Shown piece by piece: positions 1-8,702 of a stretch of DNA of 64,000 nucleotides (positions within the stretch are counted from its first letter, which is position 1; each line of letters starts with the position of its first letter). The stretch covers positions 30,137 to 94,136 of the forward strand of contig CAZSFQ010000005.1 of assembly GCA_964606165.1 (NCBI GenBank), read 5' to 3'. The position numbers and the translations under genes are program-made. The notes under the pieces are model-generated. The model did not search any database. It was not told where the DNA came from and worked only from the letters and a program-made list of their open reading frames with translations. The DNA comes from UBA4923 sp964606165 (GTDB lineage: Bacteria > Bacillota > Clostridia > Saccharofermentanales > DTU023).

Positions 1-1148
1 TTGGCGCCGGCGCGCAGCCGGAGCTGGGCCAGAAGGCGGCAGAAGAGAATATCGAGGAAATCTCCAAGGCTCTGGAAGGCTCAGACATGCTCTTCATTAC
101 AGCCGGCATGGGAGGGGGCACCGGGACCGGGGGCGCACCGGTGATTGCCCAGGTGGCGGAGAAGCTCGGTATTCTGACGGTCGCCGTGGTGACCACCCCC
201 TTCCGTTTCGAGGGGTCGCGCCGCCGGCAGAATGCGGAGAAGGGAGTCCGTGAACTCCAGCAGCACGTCGATTCATTGATTGTGGTTCCCAACGACAAGC
301 TCCTTGAGATCGCCAGCGATGATACCACCCTGGATGAGGCCTTTAACCTGGCCGACCGGGTTCTCCAGTATGGGGTTTCCAGCATTTCCGATTTGGTTGC
401 CGTTCCCGGCCTGATCAATCTTGACCTGGCGGATGTCAGGCGGGTCATGACCAATGCCGGCGTCTGCCACATGGGCATTGGCCGGGGCAACGGGGAGAGC
501 AGGGCGGCTACTGCCGTAAAACAGGCCATGACCAGCCCGCTGCTCGACACCACCATTGACGGGGCCCAAAGCATCATCATCAATTTTACCGGCGGGCATG
601 ACATGAAGATGAAGGAGGTCAATGAGGCCGCCTCCCAGGTCCGTGAAGCCGTTTCACCCGACGCCGAGATCATCTTCGGCGCCGTGATCGACGAAAATAT
701 GCAGGACGACCTGGTCATTACCATTATTGCCAGCCGTTTTGGGGGCGACAGCATGCCGGCCCGCGGAGCGCGCGTCGGACACACCCAGGCTCCAACGCCT
801 TCTTTCAGTCTCCCCCAGCGCCAGCCAGCTGCTTCCCGGTCAGCCATCGATGATCTGCCGGACTTTCTGCGGCCGCCTCGCTCCGGCCAGCTCAGGGACC
901 GCGGACCGGACCAGGGCATGCAGGGGACCGGCTTCAGCCGGACCAGCCAGCGGCATGACGAGCTGGCCATGTCTGACATGATCGACAGGGCGACGGAGAA
1001 CGCGGCAAGACACAACCGCAATATCCCCCGCGTGCTGGACGAGGCTCCCCTTGAAGGAACAGGGCCGGCGTCCGAGCGGTCAAGGGCGGGCAAACAGGAG
1101 GGCAGGGTGCTGCCCTGGTTCCTTCGCGACGATGATATGGATCGCTGA
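1..1148 (+). CDS. ftsZ: Cell division GTPase FtsZ (5' end outside window)
   Basis: Open at the left edge: the frame runs from base 3 with no start codon in view, so the first part of the GTPase domain is missing and 381 residues are visible. FtsZ polymerises into the midcell ring that directs septation. The tubulin signature GGGTGTG is encoded at about 114-134, and NLADRVLQYG and INLDLADVR further on are typical of FtsZ. After the core (ends near base 740) comes a long Pro/Arg/Gln-rich linker. The C-terminus carries LPWFLRDD (1110-1133), like the conserved FtsZ tail peptide that binds partners such as SepF. A second similar peptide, LPDFLRPP, lies in the linker at 855-878. SepF itself is encoded at 59956-60480. 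Confidence 0.97.
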   Translation, partial: GAGAQPELGQKAAEENIEEISKALEGSDMLFITAGMGGGTGTGGAPVIAQVAEKLGILTVAVVTTPFRFEGSRRRQNAEKGVRELQQHVDSLIVVPNDKLLEIASDDTTLDEAFNLADRVLQYGVSSISDLVAVPGLINLDLADVRRVMTNAGVCHMGIGRGNGESRAATAVKQAMTSPLLDTTIDGAQSIIINFTGGHDMKMKEVNEAASQVREAVSPDAEIIFGAVIDENMQDDLVITIIASRFGGDSMPARGARVGHTQAPTPSFSLPQRQPAASRSAIDDLPDFLRPPRSGQLRDRGPDQGMQGTGFSRTSQRHDELAMSDMIDRATENAARHNRNIPRVLDEAPLEGTGPASERSRAGKQEGRVLPWFLRDDDMDR

Positions 1149-1276
1149 CCGTTGGCCAGGGGATCATAGCGCCTCGGACAGCCGGCGGGGCCGAAAACTT
1201 TAATTTAAGGACAAGACGGCCGGATCCATGATCCGGTCGTGCTGTCTGCAGCATCCGGGGGAAGGGGGTCAGATCC

Positions 1277-1801
1277 TTGAAATGTCCTAACTGTGAAGGC
1301 AATGACGACCGGGTCGTCGATTCCAGGCCGTCGGACGACGGAACCACCATCCGCCGCCGCCGCGAATGCCTCCTGTGCGGAAGCCGCTTTACCACCTATG
1401 AGAAGCTTGAGAATCTCCCCCTGATGGTCATCAAAAAGGACGGGAGCCGCCAGCCTTTTGACCGGCAGAAGCTCTTGATCGGTATTATGAAAAGCTGTGA
1501 GAAAAGGCCGGTGACCACCCAGCAGATTGAAGAGCTGATCGATCAGGTGGAGCGGGCGGCCGGCAACGCGCTCAAGCGTGAGATCAGCACTTCCGAAATC
1601 GGGGAGCTGGTCCTGAAACAGCTGAGAAGAATTGATGAAGTCGCCTATATCCGTTTCGCTTCGGTTTACAGGGCCTTTGGGGATATACGCTCATTTTTCA
1701 AGGAAATTTCCTACCTGCTCCAAAACGACGCGGGGGAAGGCGGGCCGGACCCCGGCAGTGAGGATTTCCTTGATCAGGTCTGGGAAGAACCGCAAGCTTG
1801 A
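1277..1801 (+). CDS. nrdR: Transcriptional repressor NrdR
   Basis: NrdR represses ribonucleotide reductase genes when dATP/ATP bind its ATP-cone. The 174-residue product begins with a zinc ribbon (CPNC at residues 3-6, CLLC about 30 residues later, followed by RFTTYE), then an ATP-cone starting LMVIKKDGSRQPF, and ends in an acidic tail slightly longer than the usual ~150-residue family length. The start is TTG at 1277; no ATG precedes the zinc ribbon in frame, and the first Cys pair must be included. It lies 128 bases after ftsZ, with no sporulation sigma genes between them, and is followed after 18 bases by the response regulator. Confidence 0.96.
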   Translation: MKCPNCEGNDDRVVDSRPSDDGTTIRRRRECLLCGSRFTTYEKLENLPLMVIKKDGSRQPFDRQKLLIGIMKSCEKRPVTTQQIEELIDQVERAAGNALKREISTSEIGELVLKQLRRIDEVAYIRFASVYRAFGDIRSFFKEISYLLQNDAGEGGPDPGSEDFLDQVWEEPQA

Positions 1802-1819
1802 TACTTGGAGGAGCTCAAG

Positions 1820-2545
1820 ATGGAAGAATCAAAACGCGTCCTGATCGTAGATGACGACAAGCATATCAGTGAACTGCTCAAGCTCTATTTCGAAAAAGAC
1901 GGCTTCGAGGTTTCCTCCTGCTATACGGGGGACGCCGTCATGTCCATGGTCCGCGCCGTCACGCCTGATGTCATTATTCTGGACCTGATGCTGCCAGGCA
2001 TGAGCGGTTTTGACATCATGCGGCAGCTCCGGCGCGAGTCGGACGTTCCTGTCCTCATGCTGACCGCGCGCAGCGATACCCTGGACAAGATTATAGGTCT
2101 GGAGCTGGGCGCCGACGATTACATCCTGAAGCCCTTCGATCCCAAGGAACTTCTGGCCCGTGTCAAGGCAGTCCTGAGGCGCTTCCATACACCGGGTGCC
2201 GTCCAGGCCGGTGAGGCAAACAAAAAAGAGGTGGTGACTTACCCTGACCTGGTCGTCGACCGCATCCGCTATGCCGTCCGGATCGGGGACAGGGAAATCG
2301 ACATGCCTCCCAAGGAACTGGAACTCCTCTTCTTCCTGGCCTCACATCCCAACCGGGTCTACACCCGCGACCAGATCCTGGAACATATCTGGGGCATGGA
2401 CTATTACGGGGAACAGCGCACCGTCGATGTCCACATCAAGCGGATCAGGGAGAAGCTGGATGTCATCGAACACCCGCTTTGGCAGATCAAGACGGTGTGG
2501 AGCGTGGGCTATAAGTTTGAACTCAAGGATCAGACCGAATCGTGA
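1820..2545 (+). CDS. OmpR/PhoB-type response regulator
   Basis: DNA-binding response regulator of about 241 residues. The receiver domain shows the acidic cluster VDDDKH, the phospho-acceptor Asp in LDLMLPGMSGF, the conserved Thr in MLTARS and the Lys in LKPFDPKELL. The second half is a winged-helix OmpR-type domain ending GYKFEL. I take ATG 1820 rather than an upstream in-frame TTG at 1805, because GGAGGAG at 1807-1813 sits at ideal distance from the ATG. Its stop overlaps the GTG of the kinase gene (GTGA), so the pair is translationally coupled and surely cognate. The signal and target genes are unknown; an envelope-facing role is suggested by the next gene. Confidence 0.95.
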   Translation: MEESKRVLIVDDDKHISELLKLYFEKDGFEVSSCYTGDAVMSMVRAVTPDVIILDLMLPGMSGFDIMRQLRRESDVPVLMLTARSDTLDKIIGLELGADDYILKPFDPKELLARVKAVLRRFHTPGAVQAGEANKKEVVTYPDLVVDRIRYAVRIGDREIDMPPKELELLFFLASHPNRVYTRDQILEHIWGMDYYGEQRTVDVHIKRIREKLDVIEHPLWQIKTVWSVGYKFELKDQTES

Positions 2546-4047
2546 GAAGGCCTTCGCTTTACACCCGGACCCTTCTTACCATCTCAGCCGCCATCCTGAT
2601 TATCTTTTTGGCACTTGCTTTGATCTATGGAACCATTTACAGCTTCTCCTCCTGGCAGCAGCGCCAAGAGGAGCTGAAGCGCAATGCCTCCGAGCTGGCA
2701 AGCCTCACGGAAAACAGGATGGACGCGGCCCATACCACCTTCACCAGCACGGATATCACGGGCCATATCGCCTTTGCCGCCCGGTCGACCACGGCCTTTG
2801 TCTGGATTGTCAACGCCAATGGCGAAATCATCTACCATACGGGAATCCCTTCCGAAACCATGCTGCTTCTGGAACGCTCCGGAGCCAACGGGACCGGGGA
2901 TCCGCTCCTGCCCCTGGAAGCGCGCAACGCGGATCTGGCGGTCTATTGCCTGGCTGGCGATCAGACCGGCTTCCTTTCCCTGCTCCCTGAAGCGGCGGAG
3001 TGGCTTGTAGCCAGCGCGCCCATCGGCAGGCACGGCGACCTGTACACCGGGGAAGTGGTTCTGCTCAAGCGCCATCACACCGAAAATTTCAGCGCCTTTC
3101 TTCTGGAGAACAATGTTCCGATTTCCTTTACTGCCGCCTTCATCCTTTCGCTGGCCATCATAATCTGGCTGTCCCGCAATATCACGCGGCCCATTTCCGC
3201 CCTGGCCAAGACGGCCAATTCCGTCTATGCCGGCGACCTTTCCGCCCGGGTGAGCATGGGCGGCAAAGCGGGCAGGGAAAGCGCCATCCCGGTGGGCCGG
3301 GAAGATGATTTGACAAGGCTGGTCCGGACCTTCAACATGCTGATCGCGCAATTCGAAGAAAGGGAGCAGCAGCACTCGGAATTTCTGGGCAATGTCTCCC
3401 ACGATCTGCGAACACCGGTCACCTCCATCGGCGGCTTCATCGAGGGCATGCGCGACGGCACCATTCCCGGCGAAAAGTTCGATTACTATCTGGATATCAT
3501 CAAGGTGGAGACCAACCGCCTGGAGGGCCTGATCAATACCTTGTTCGATCAGGCAAGCCAGGAAGGCCAGACACCCCTGAAGCAGGAAGCATTCGATCTA
3601 AATTCCCTGATCCGCCAGGTCAAACAGTCCTTCGAGCCCATGCTGGCCGAAAAAAAGATCGAGCTTGAGACGGTCTTCGACCACCGTTACGAGGAGCCCG
3701 TCCGGGCAGTCGGCGATATCGGCCAGCTGACCCGGGTCCTGAACAATGTGGTGGCCAACGCCGTACGCTTCACTCCGCAAAAGGGTATTATCCTGATCAG
3801 CACAGCAGTCGGCGAGCGCAGTGTCCGCGTCTCGGTTGAGGATAACGGGCCGGGCATCCCCGCGGAGGAGCTGCCCCGTATCTTTGACCGCTTCTACAAG
3901 GTGGACAAGTCGCGTCACGGCCAGGGATCCGGCCTGGGCCTCTACATCGCGAGAGCCCTCATTCAGCGCCACAGCCAGCAGATCGAGGCCGACAGGTCGC
4001 CGGATCTTGGCGGGGCCCGCATCAGCTTCACGGTGGCCAGGCCCTGA
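2542..4047 (+). CDS. Membrane sensor histidine kinase
   Basis: Partner of the response regulator just upstream (4-base GTGA overlap). In order: an N-terminal membrane segment (about residues 9-33), an extracytoplasmic sensing domain of about 160 residues, a second membrane segment (about 193-213), a HAMP linker beginning NITRPISAL, a dimerisation/phosphoacceptor helix with SHDLRTPVTSIGGF, and an ATPase domain with N-box NNVVANAVRFT, G1 box DNGPGIP, F-box FDRFYKVD and G2 box GSGLGLYIAR. All catalytic boxes look intact. The size (501 aa) and order match the common Firmicutes PhoR/ResE/BaeS-like architecture. The signal sensed cannot be told from the sequence. Confidence 0.95.
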   Translation: MRRPSLYTRTLLTISAAILIIFLALALIYGTIYSFSSWQQRQEELKRNASELASLTENRMDAAHTTFTSTDITGHIAFAARSTTAFVWIVNANGEIIYHTGIPSETMLLLERSGANGTGDPLLPLEARNADLAVYCLAGDQTGFLSLLPEAAEWLVASAPIGRHGDLYTGEVVLLKRHHTENFSAFLLENNVPISFTAAFILSLAIIIWLSRNITRPISALAKTANSVYAGDLSARVSMGGKAGRESAIPVGREDDLTRLVRTFNMLIAQFEEREQQHSEFLGNVSHDLRTPVTSIGGFIEGMRDGTIPGEKFDYYLDIIKVETNRLEGLINTLFDQASQEGQTPLKQEAFDLNSLIRQVKQSFEPMLAEKKIELETVFDHRYEEPVRAVGDIGQLTRVLNNVVANAVRFTPQKGIILISTAVGERSVRVSVEDNGPGIPAEELPRIFDRFYKVDKSRHGQGSGLGLYIARALIQRHSQQIEADRSPDLGGARISFTVARP

Positions 4048-4123
4048 GGTGCGGCCCTGTGTTCATAAAAAGGTTATATGTGCCCGATAAACTGCTTGCA
4101 GGCAAAGGCTTAGGGGGGTAATT

Positions 4124-5347
4124 GTGAAAAAGGATCGAACCGGGCTCATCATCCTCATCGCCGTCTTTCTGCTCGCGGCCCTCTTAATCCCGCTGTCCTG
4201 CCCGGGGCAAAAGCCGCTTGTCACTGATCCGGTGACTGAAACGACCTCACCGCCGACCACTACTTCACGGACCACGACGACACGCACGACCAGTACTGGC
4301 ACCACCACCGAACCGACAAGCGCCCCGCAGGAAACGGGCGGGGATGAAGATCCCGATCCTTTCGAGCCGGATCCTCCCTTGCCGGATCTCTTTGCCTCGG
4401 TCGCGCCTTCGGTGGTTTCGGTTCATGTCTCCATCCCGGCCTCATCACTTTATTCCAGGAGGGAAGAGTTTTTCTCGGGCCTGATTATCGATGAATCCGG
4501 CATCGTTGTCACCAGCTACAGCCTGCTGGAGCGGGCCCTTGATTTTCGCGGCAACCTGCTGGACGGCGCTTCCATCCGCATTTATGTCCGCGGCTTCGAC
4601 CAGTCCTTCGACGCGTCGCTGGCGGGCTACCAGTCCACGGTCGATTTGGCTGTCCTGAGAATAAAGGAGCCGGGTGAGGCGGTCTTCACGGCACAGCCCC
4701 TGGCCCGGGAACCGCAGCTGGCTATCGGGACCCGGGTTTACAGCATTGGTTATCCGCCTGTCCTGATCGAGGAGGGCGGCCTTTCCAGCGGCCATATTAT
4801 CTCGCTTTACCGCGCTTCCTTCGAGGAGGACGGTTCCCCTGTCGGCCTGATCGAAACCAGTATCCCGACCCAGACCGTATACGCGGGCAGCCCGCTGATC
4901 AACGACCAGGGTGAAGTGATTGCTATTGCCAGCGGCTACCTCAAGCGCATTTATGTCCAGAATCTGGGCTACGCGGTGCCCTCACCGATCGTAGCGGATG
5001 TGGTCGGCCGGATCCTGGATCAGGCCGATCAGCCTCCTGAGGCCAAGGCGGCTCTGGGCATCACCGTGCTGAGCGACGGGGACGCCGCCAGCCTGCGCCA
5101 GATGTTCGGTTACCCCGCCGGCCTTTACATCAACCTGGTCAAAGCTGAGAGCGCGGCCTACACTGCGGGCCTGAATGCCGGTGATATTTTGCTCAGCATC
5201 AACGGTCAGGCCATGGAAGAAGTCCGTGACCTGATGACCTTCCTGGACGGCCAGGCTGTTGGAACCCTTGTCGAGATGACCATTTACCGGCCAGGCGATG
5301 ACAAGACCCTGGTCCGGACCTGCTACCTGCTCGAGGAGACGCCGTGA
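4124..5347 (+). CDS. HtrA/S1C-fold PDZ protein lacking catalytic residues (pseudoprotease)
   Basis: 407-residue envelope protein: an N-terminal membrane anchor (about residues 6-26, ending near a Cys), a Thr/Pro-rich linker (about 38-70), a trypsin-like domain of the HtrA/DegP family, and a PDZ domain near the C-terminus (AGLYINLVKAESAAYTAGL onward). It lines up with HtrA through GIVVTSYSLLE, STVDLAVLRI and YAGSPLINDQGEVIAI. At the catalytic His the residue is Ser133, the Asp is kept (Asp174), and the catalytic Ser is Ala254. It is therefore expected to be proteolytically dead and perhaps acts as a sensor, chaperone or scaffold. GTG start at 4124 behind AGGGGGG. It follows the two-component genes, consistent with a shared envelope role (inference). 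Confidence 0.88.
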   Translation: MKKDRTGLIILIAVFLLAALLIPLSCPGQKPLVTDPVTETTSPPTTTSRTTTTRTTSTGTTTEPTSAPQETGGDEDPDPFEPDPPLPDLFASVAPSVVSVHVSIPASSLYSRREEFFSGLIIDESGIVVTSYSLLERALDFRGNLLDGASIRIYVRGFDQSFDASLAGYQSTVDLAVLRIKEPGEAVFTAQPLAREPQLAIGTRVYSIGYPPVLIEEGGLSSGHIISLYRASFEEDGSPVGLIETSIPTQTVYAGSPLINDQGEVIAIASGYLKRIYVQNLGYAVPSPIVADVVGRILDQADQPPEAKAALGITVLSDGDAASLRQMFGYPAGLYINLVKAESAAYTAGLNAGDILLSINGQAMEEVRDLMTFLDGQAVGTLVEMTIYRPGDDKTLVRTCYLLEETP

Positions 5348-6015
5348 CCCGCCCGCTTCGCGCCCGCGCCCGCCAGGTTGCCGACGCTTTGACCCGGCAC
5401 TATCCCGGTGCCACGGTCACCTTGACCCACCAGGCGCCCTGGGAGCTTCTGGTTGGCGCCATCCTGGCTTCCCAGTGCACCGATGAGCGGGTGAACCGGA
5501 TTACACCTGATCTTTTTGCCCGTTTTCCCGGCCCCCAGGCCATGGCAGGGGCTGACCAGGAAGAGCTGGAGCAGCTGATTCGCAGCTGTGGTCTTTATCG
5601 CGCCAAGGCCAGGGCCCTCCGGGGGACCGGTCAAATCGTGGCAGAGCGGCACGGAGGTTCTGTTCCCTCGACCCGGGAAGAATTGATGGCTCTGCCCGGG
5701 GTGGGGCGCAAAATTGCCAACCTGATCATGGGCGACGCCTTCGGCGCCCAGGCCATTGTGGTCGACACCCACTGCGCGCGGATCAGCCGTTTGCTGGGCT
5801 TTACCGACAGCGACAAGCCTGACCGGATCGAGCGGGATCTGGAGGAATATGTCCCGCGGGAGGCGTGGACACGCTGGGGGCACTTGATGGTGGCCCACGG
5901 CCGGGCCTTATGCCGGGCGCGGTGCCGCCTTTGTTTTGAATGCCCTGTCCGCCTTCAGTGCCGCTATGGCATGGCGCTCGACGCCAGGCGGGCGGCGGAG
6001 GGCGGCTGTGTCTGA
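5344..6015 (+). CDS. nth: Endonuclease III (DNA glycosylase/AP lyase)
   Basis: Base-excision repair enzyme removing oxidised pyrimidines and cleaving abasic sites. The 223-residue product carries the helix-hairpin-helix LPGVGRKIAN with the catalytic Lys, the following VDTH with the catalytic Asp, and the C-terminal [4Fe-4S] ligands spaced C-X6-C-X2-C-X5-C in ALCRARCRLCFECPVRLQC. The GTG start at 5344 overlaps the stop of the HtrA-like gene, implying coupled translation. The size is normal for the family. It is followed, with a small overlap, by recG, so this part of the operon is DNA-repair oriented. Confidence 0.96.
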   Translation: MTRPLRARARQVADALTRHYPGATVTLTHQAPWELLVGAILASQCTDERVNRITPDLFARFPGPQAMAGADQEELEQLIRSCGLYRAKARALRGTGQIVAERHGGSVPSTREELMALPGVGRKIANLIMGDAFGAQAIVVDTHCARISRLLGFTDSDKPDRIERDLEEYVPREAWTRWGHLMVAHGRALCRARCRLCFECPVRLQCRYGMALDARRAAEGGCV

Positions 6016-8089
6016 CAGGGCGGGGGCAGCATGGCTTGAGAACACGATTGCGGTCCTGCCCGGCATCTCGGAAAAAAGACAGAAGATGTTCGCCAAGCTG
6101 GGTGTAAGAACCCTCCATGACCTGCTCTGGCTTCTTCCCCGATCCTATGAGGATTGGCAGGCGCGGACACCGGTAGGCGATCTGCAGGATGGGTCCGTGG
6201 CCACCTTCGAGGCTGCTGTTGACAACATGCCCTCCATGGCCCGGCGGGGCAAGCTGACCTACACGCGCGCCCGCCTTGCAGACCAAAGCGGCTCCATCCA
6301 GGCTGTCTGGTTCAACCAGCCCTGGCTGGCAGACAGGATCCGGCGCGGCAAGAGCTATCTTTTCCGGGGCAGGATCGAGGGGAGGGGGAGGGGCCGCAAG
6401 GTGATCAACCCTGACTGCCGGCCTTTGGACGCGGACGGCCCGGCTGGCTTTCTGCCCGTCTATCCGCTGACCGCAGGCCTCTACCAGGGAAATATCCGCC
6501 AGGCCGTCCAGGCCGTGCTCGACAAGGATGATTTCCTGGCGGAGGAAACACTGCCCCAGGACCTGCGCACGGGAGCCAGGCTGGCAACGGCGGATTTTGC
6601 CATCCGCCGCATTCATTTTCCATCAAGCCTGCGGGATGTCGAGCTGGCGCGAAGGCGGCTGGCCTTTGAGGAACTTTTCCTGGTCATGGCAGGCCTGCGC
6701 GCCCTGAAGTCAGGCAGGCACCGGCAAAGGGGCCCTGTCATGGAGGCCGGCCAGGAAACGGAAGACTGGCTGGCGGGCCTGATCGCGAAACTTCCCTTTC
6801 AACTCACGGCATCCCAGAGGACCGCCCTCCAAACCATCCTGGGGGACTTTGGCAAGAATGTTCCCGCCAACCGCCTGATCCAGGGCGACGTCGGTTCGGG
6901 CAAGACGGTGGTTGCCGCCCTGGCCATGGCCGCCGCCTGCAGGGAGGGCTACCAGTCGGTCATGATGGCGCCCACCACTATCCTGGCCGGCCAGCACGCG
7001 GAAACGGTATCAAGGCTGCTGGCGGGAAGCGGGCTGGAAATCGCGCTTCTGACCGGGGCGGCGACGGCGGCCAAAAGGCGGTCGCTGCTCGCCGGGCTCA
7101 AAGACGGAGCCATCGATATCCTGATAGGGACCCATGCCGTTCTGGAGGCTGATCTGGTATTCTCCAATCTCGGCTGCTGCGTGACCGATGAACAGCACCG
7201 CTTCGGTGTCAGGCAGCGGGTATCGCTGTCGGGCAGGGGCGACCTGATCCCTCACGTCCTGGTCATGTCGGCGACTCCCATACCCAGGACCCTGGCCATG
7301 ATCCTCTATGGTGACCTGGATATCTCGGAAATAAGGGATATGCCGGCCGGCAGGCTGCCTGTCAAAACCTATACGGCGACTGAAAAGGACCGCCACCGCA
7401 TTGACGGCATGATGGAAAAGCAGTTCGAGCTGGGCCATAAAGTCTACGTGGTCTGCCCCCTGATCGAGGATTCCGAATCCATGACGGCCCTTTCCGCGGA
7501 AGCCGTCTACCAAAGGCTTTCAGAAGAGGTCTTTCCCGGCAGGCGGGTGGCCCTGATGCACGGAAGGCTGAAGGCTGCGGAGAAACTTTCGGTCATGGAA
7601 GCTTTCGGGCGGGGTGAGATCGATCTTCTGGTCTCGACCACAGTCATCGAGGTCGGAATAGACCAGCCGGACGCCACCCTCCTGGTCGTGGAAAATGCCG
7701 AGCGCTTCGGCCTGTCCCAGCTCCACCAGCTGCGGGGCCGTGTCGGGCGCTCTGACCGTCAATCCTACTGTGTTCTGGTCAGTGACAGCGAGGACCCCCT
7801 GATCCGCAAGCGGCTCCAGGTCCTCTGCCGCAATCACAGCGGCTTTGCCATCGCGGACCAGGACTTGCTCCTGCGCGGCCCCGGTGATCTTTTCGGGGTG
7901 GCGCAGCACGGCCTGCCCGACTTCAAGGCGGCCAACCTTTATGAAGACAGCGAGCTCCTGCATGAGGCGGCCGCGGCCTGTGACCGCCTGTTCCTTGATG
8001 ACCCCCTGCTTGAAAAAGCGGAAAACGCCGGGATCCTCGCGGCTTTCCGGGCCCGTTACGGGGAAGGGCTGGCACGGCCGGGATTGTAA
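6008..8089 (+). CDS. recG: ATP-dependent DNA helicase RecG
   Basis: RecG reverses stalled replication forks and branch-migrates recombination intermediates. In order: the wedge/OB domain (about residues 60-160), Walker A GDVGSGKTVV, the DEQH box in VTDEQHRFGV, helicase motif III MSATPIPRTLAM, and the C-terminal helicase domain with the QLRGRVGRS motif. I place the start at GTG 6008, behind GGAGGG and 8 bases inside the end of nth, giving 693 residues, the usual RecG size. The frame stays open upstream to ATG 5936, but that stretch lies wholly within nth and lacks family similarity. Confidence 0.95.
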   Translation: MSDRAGAAWLENTIAVLPGISEKRQKMFAKLGVRTLHDLLWLLPRSYEDWQARTPVGDLQDGSVATFEAAVDNMPSMARRGKLTYTRARLADQSGSIQAVWFNQPWLADRIRRGKSYLFRGRIEGRGRGRKVINPDCRPLDADGPAGFLPVYPLTAGLYQGNIRQAVQAVLDKDDFLAEETLPQDLRTGARLATADFAIRRIHFPSSLRDVELARRRLAFEELFLVMAGLRALKSGRHRQRGPVMEAGQETEDWLAGLIAKLPFQLTASQRTALQTILGDFGKNVPANRLIQGDVGSGKTVVAALAMAAACREGYQSVMMAPTTILAGQHAETVSRLLAGSGLEIALLTGAATAAKRRSLLAGLKDGAIDILIGTHAVLEADLVFSNLGCCVTDEQHRFGVRQRVSLSGRGDLIPHVLVMSATPIPRTLAMILYGDLDISEIRDMPAGRLPVKTYTATEKDRHRIDGMMEKQFELGHKVYVVCPLIEDSESMTALSAEAVYQRLSEEVFPGRRVALMHGRLKAAEKLSVMEAFGRGEIDLLVSTTVIEVGIDQPDATLLVVENAERFGLSQLHQLRGRVGRSDRQSYCVLVSDSEDPLIRKRLQVLCRNHSGFAIADQDLLLRGPGDLFGVAQHGLPDFKAANLYEDSELLHEAAAACDRLFLDDPLLEKAENAGILAAFRARYGEGLARPGL

Positions 8090-8100
8090 GAGGTGATGGG

Positions 8101-8664
8101 ATGCCCAGGATAATTACCGGAAAGGCCAGGGGAGTGAAGCTTGTCATGCCTGACGCCGCGGCATGCCGGCCAACCCCGGGCCGGACCAAGGAGGCCCTCT
8201 TTTCCATCCTGGCCGGCCGGGTGGAAGGGGCCCGGGTCCTGGATGTTTTCGCCGGATCAGGACAGATCGCCCTTGAGGCGCTGTCCCGCGGCGCCCTGCA
8301 AGCCGTCATGATCGAAAGCGATCGCAAGGCGCTGGCGGCCATCGCTGAAAATATCAGGCGGACCAAGCTGGAGGAGGGGGCCGTAGTCCTCCCGGGCGAT
8401 TACCGTTCCCGGCTCCGGCGGCTTGCCCGTCTGGCGGACCGCTTCGATATCATCTACCTGGACCCGCCCTGGCGCCATGCCGCGGACCTCCTGAGGCAGA
8501 TGGCGGAACCGCTCGTTGCCCTGCTGGAATCAAGCGGAATACTGGTCATTGAAACGGATGGCGTGTTACTTCCCCAAAACCTCTTTGACCCCCTTCTGTC
8601 ATGGTCGCGCAGTTGTCAGTACGGCGCGGGCATGCTATCCTTTTACCAGTTTAAGCCCGATTGA
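8101..8664 (+). CDS. rsmD: 16S rRNA (guanine(966)-N2)-methyltransferase RsmD
   Basis: SAM-dependent methyltransferase that modifies G966 of 16S rRNA during small-subunit assembly. The 187-residue protein begins with the family signature RIITGKARG, then RPTPGRTKEALFSIL, the SAM-binding VLDVFAGSGQIALEALSRG, and the catalytic DPPW (a variant of N/D-PP-Y/F/W). ATG 8101 follows an AGAGGTGA ribosome binding site, 11 bases after recG. The order rsmD then coaD is very widely conserved in Firmicutes, which supports both calls. Confidence 0.95.
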   Translation: MPRIITGKARGVKLVMPDAAACRPTPGRTKEALFSILAGRVEGARVLDVFAGSGQIALEALSRGALQAVMIESDRKALAAIAENIRRTKLEEGAVVLPGDYRSRLRRLARLADRFDIIYLDPPWRHAADLLRQMAEPLVALLESSGILVIETDGVLLPQNLFDPLLSWSRSCQYGAGMLSFYQFKPD

Positions 8665-8702
8665 CAGGGCTTTGCCAATTCCACCAACAGGATGGTTCTG
8701 AG

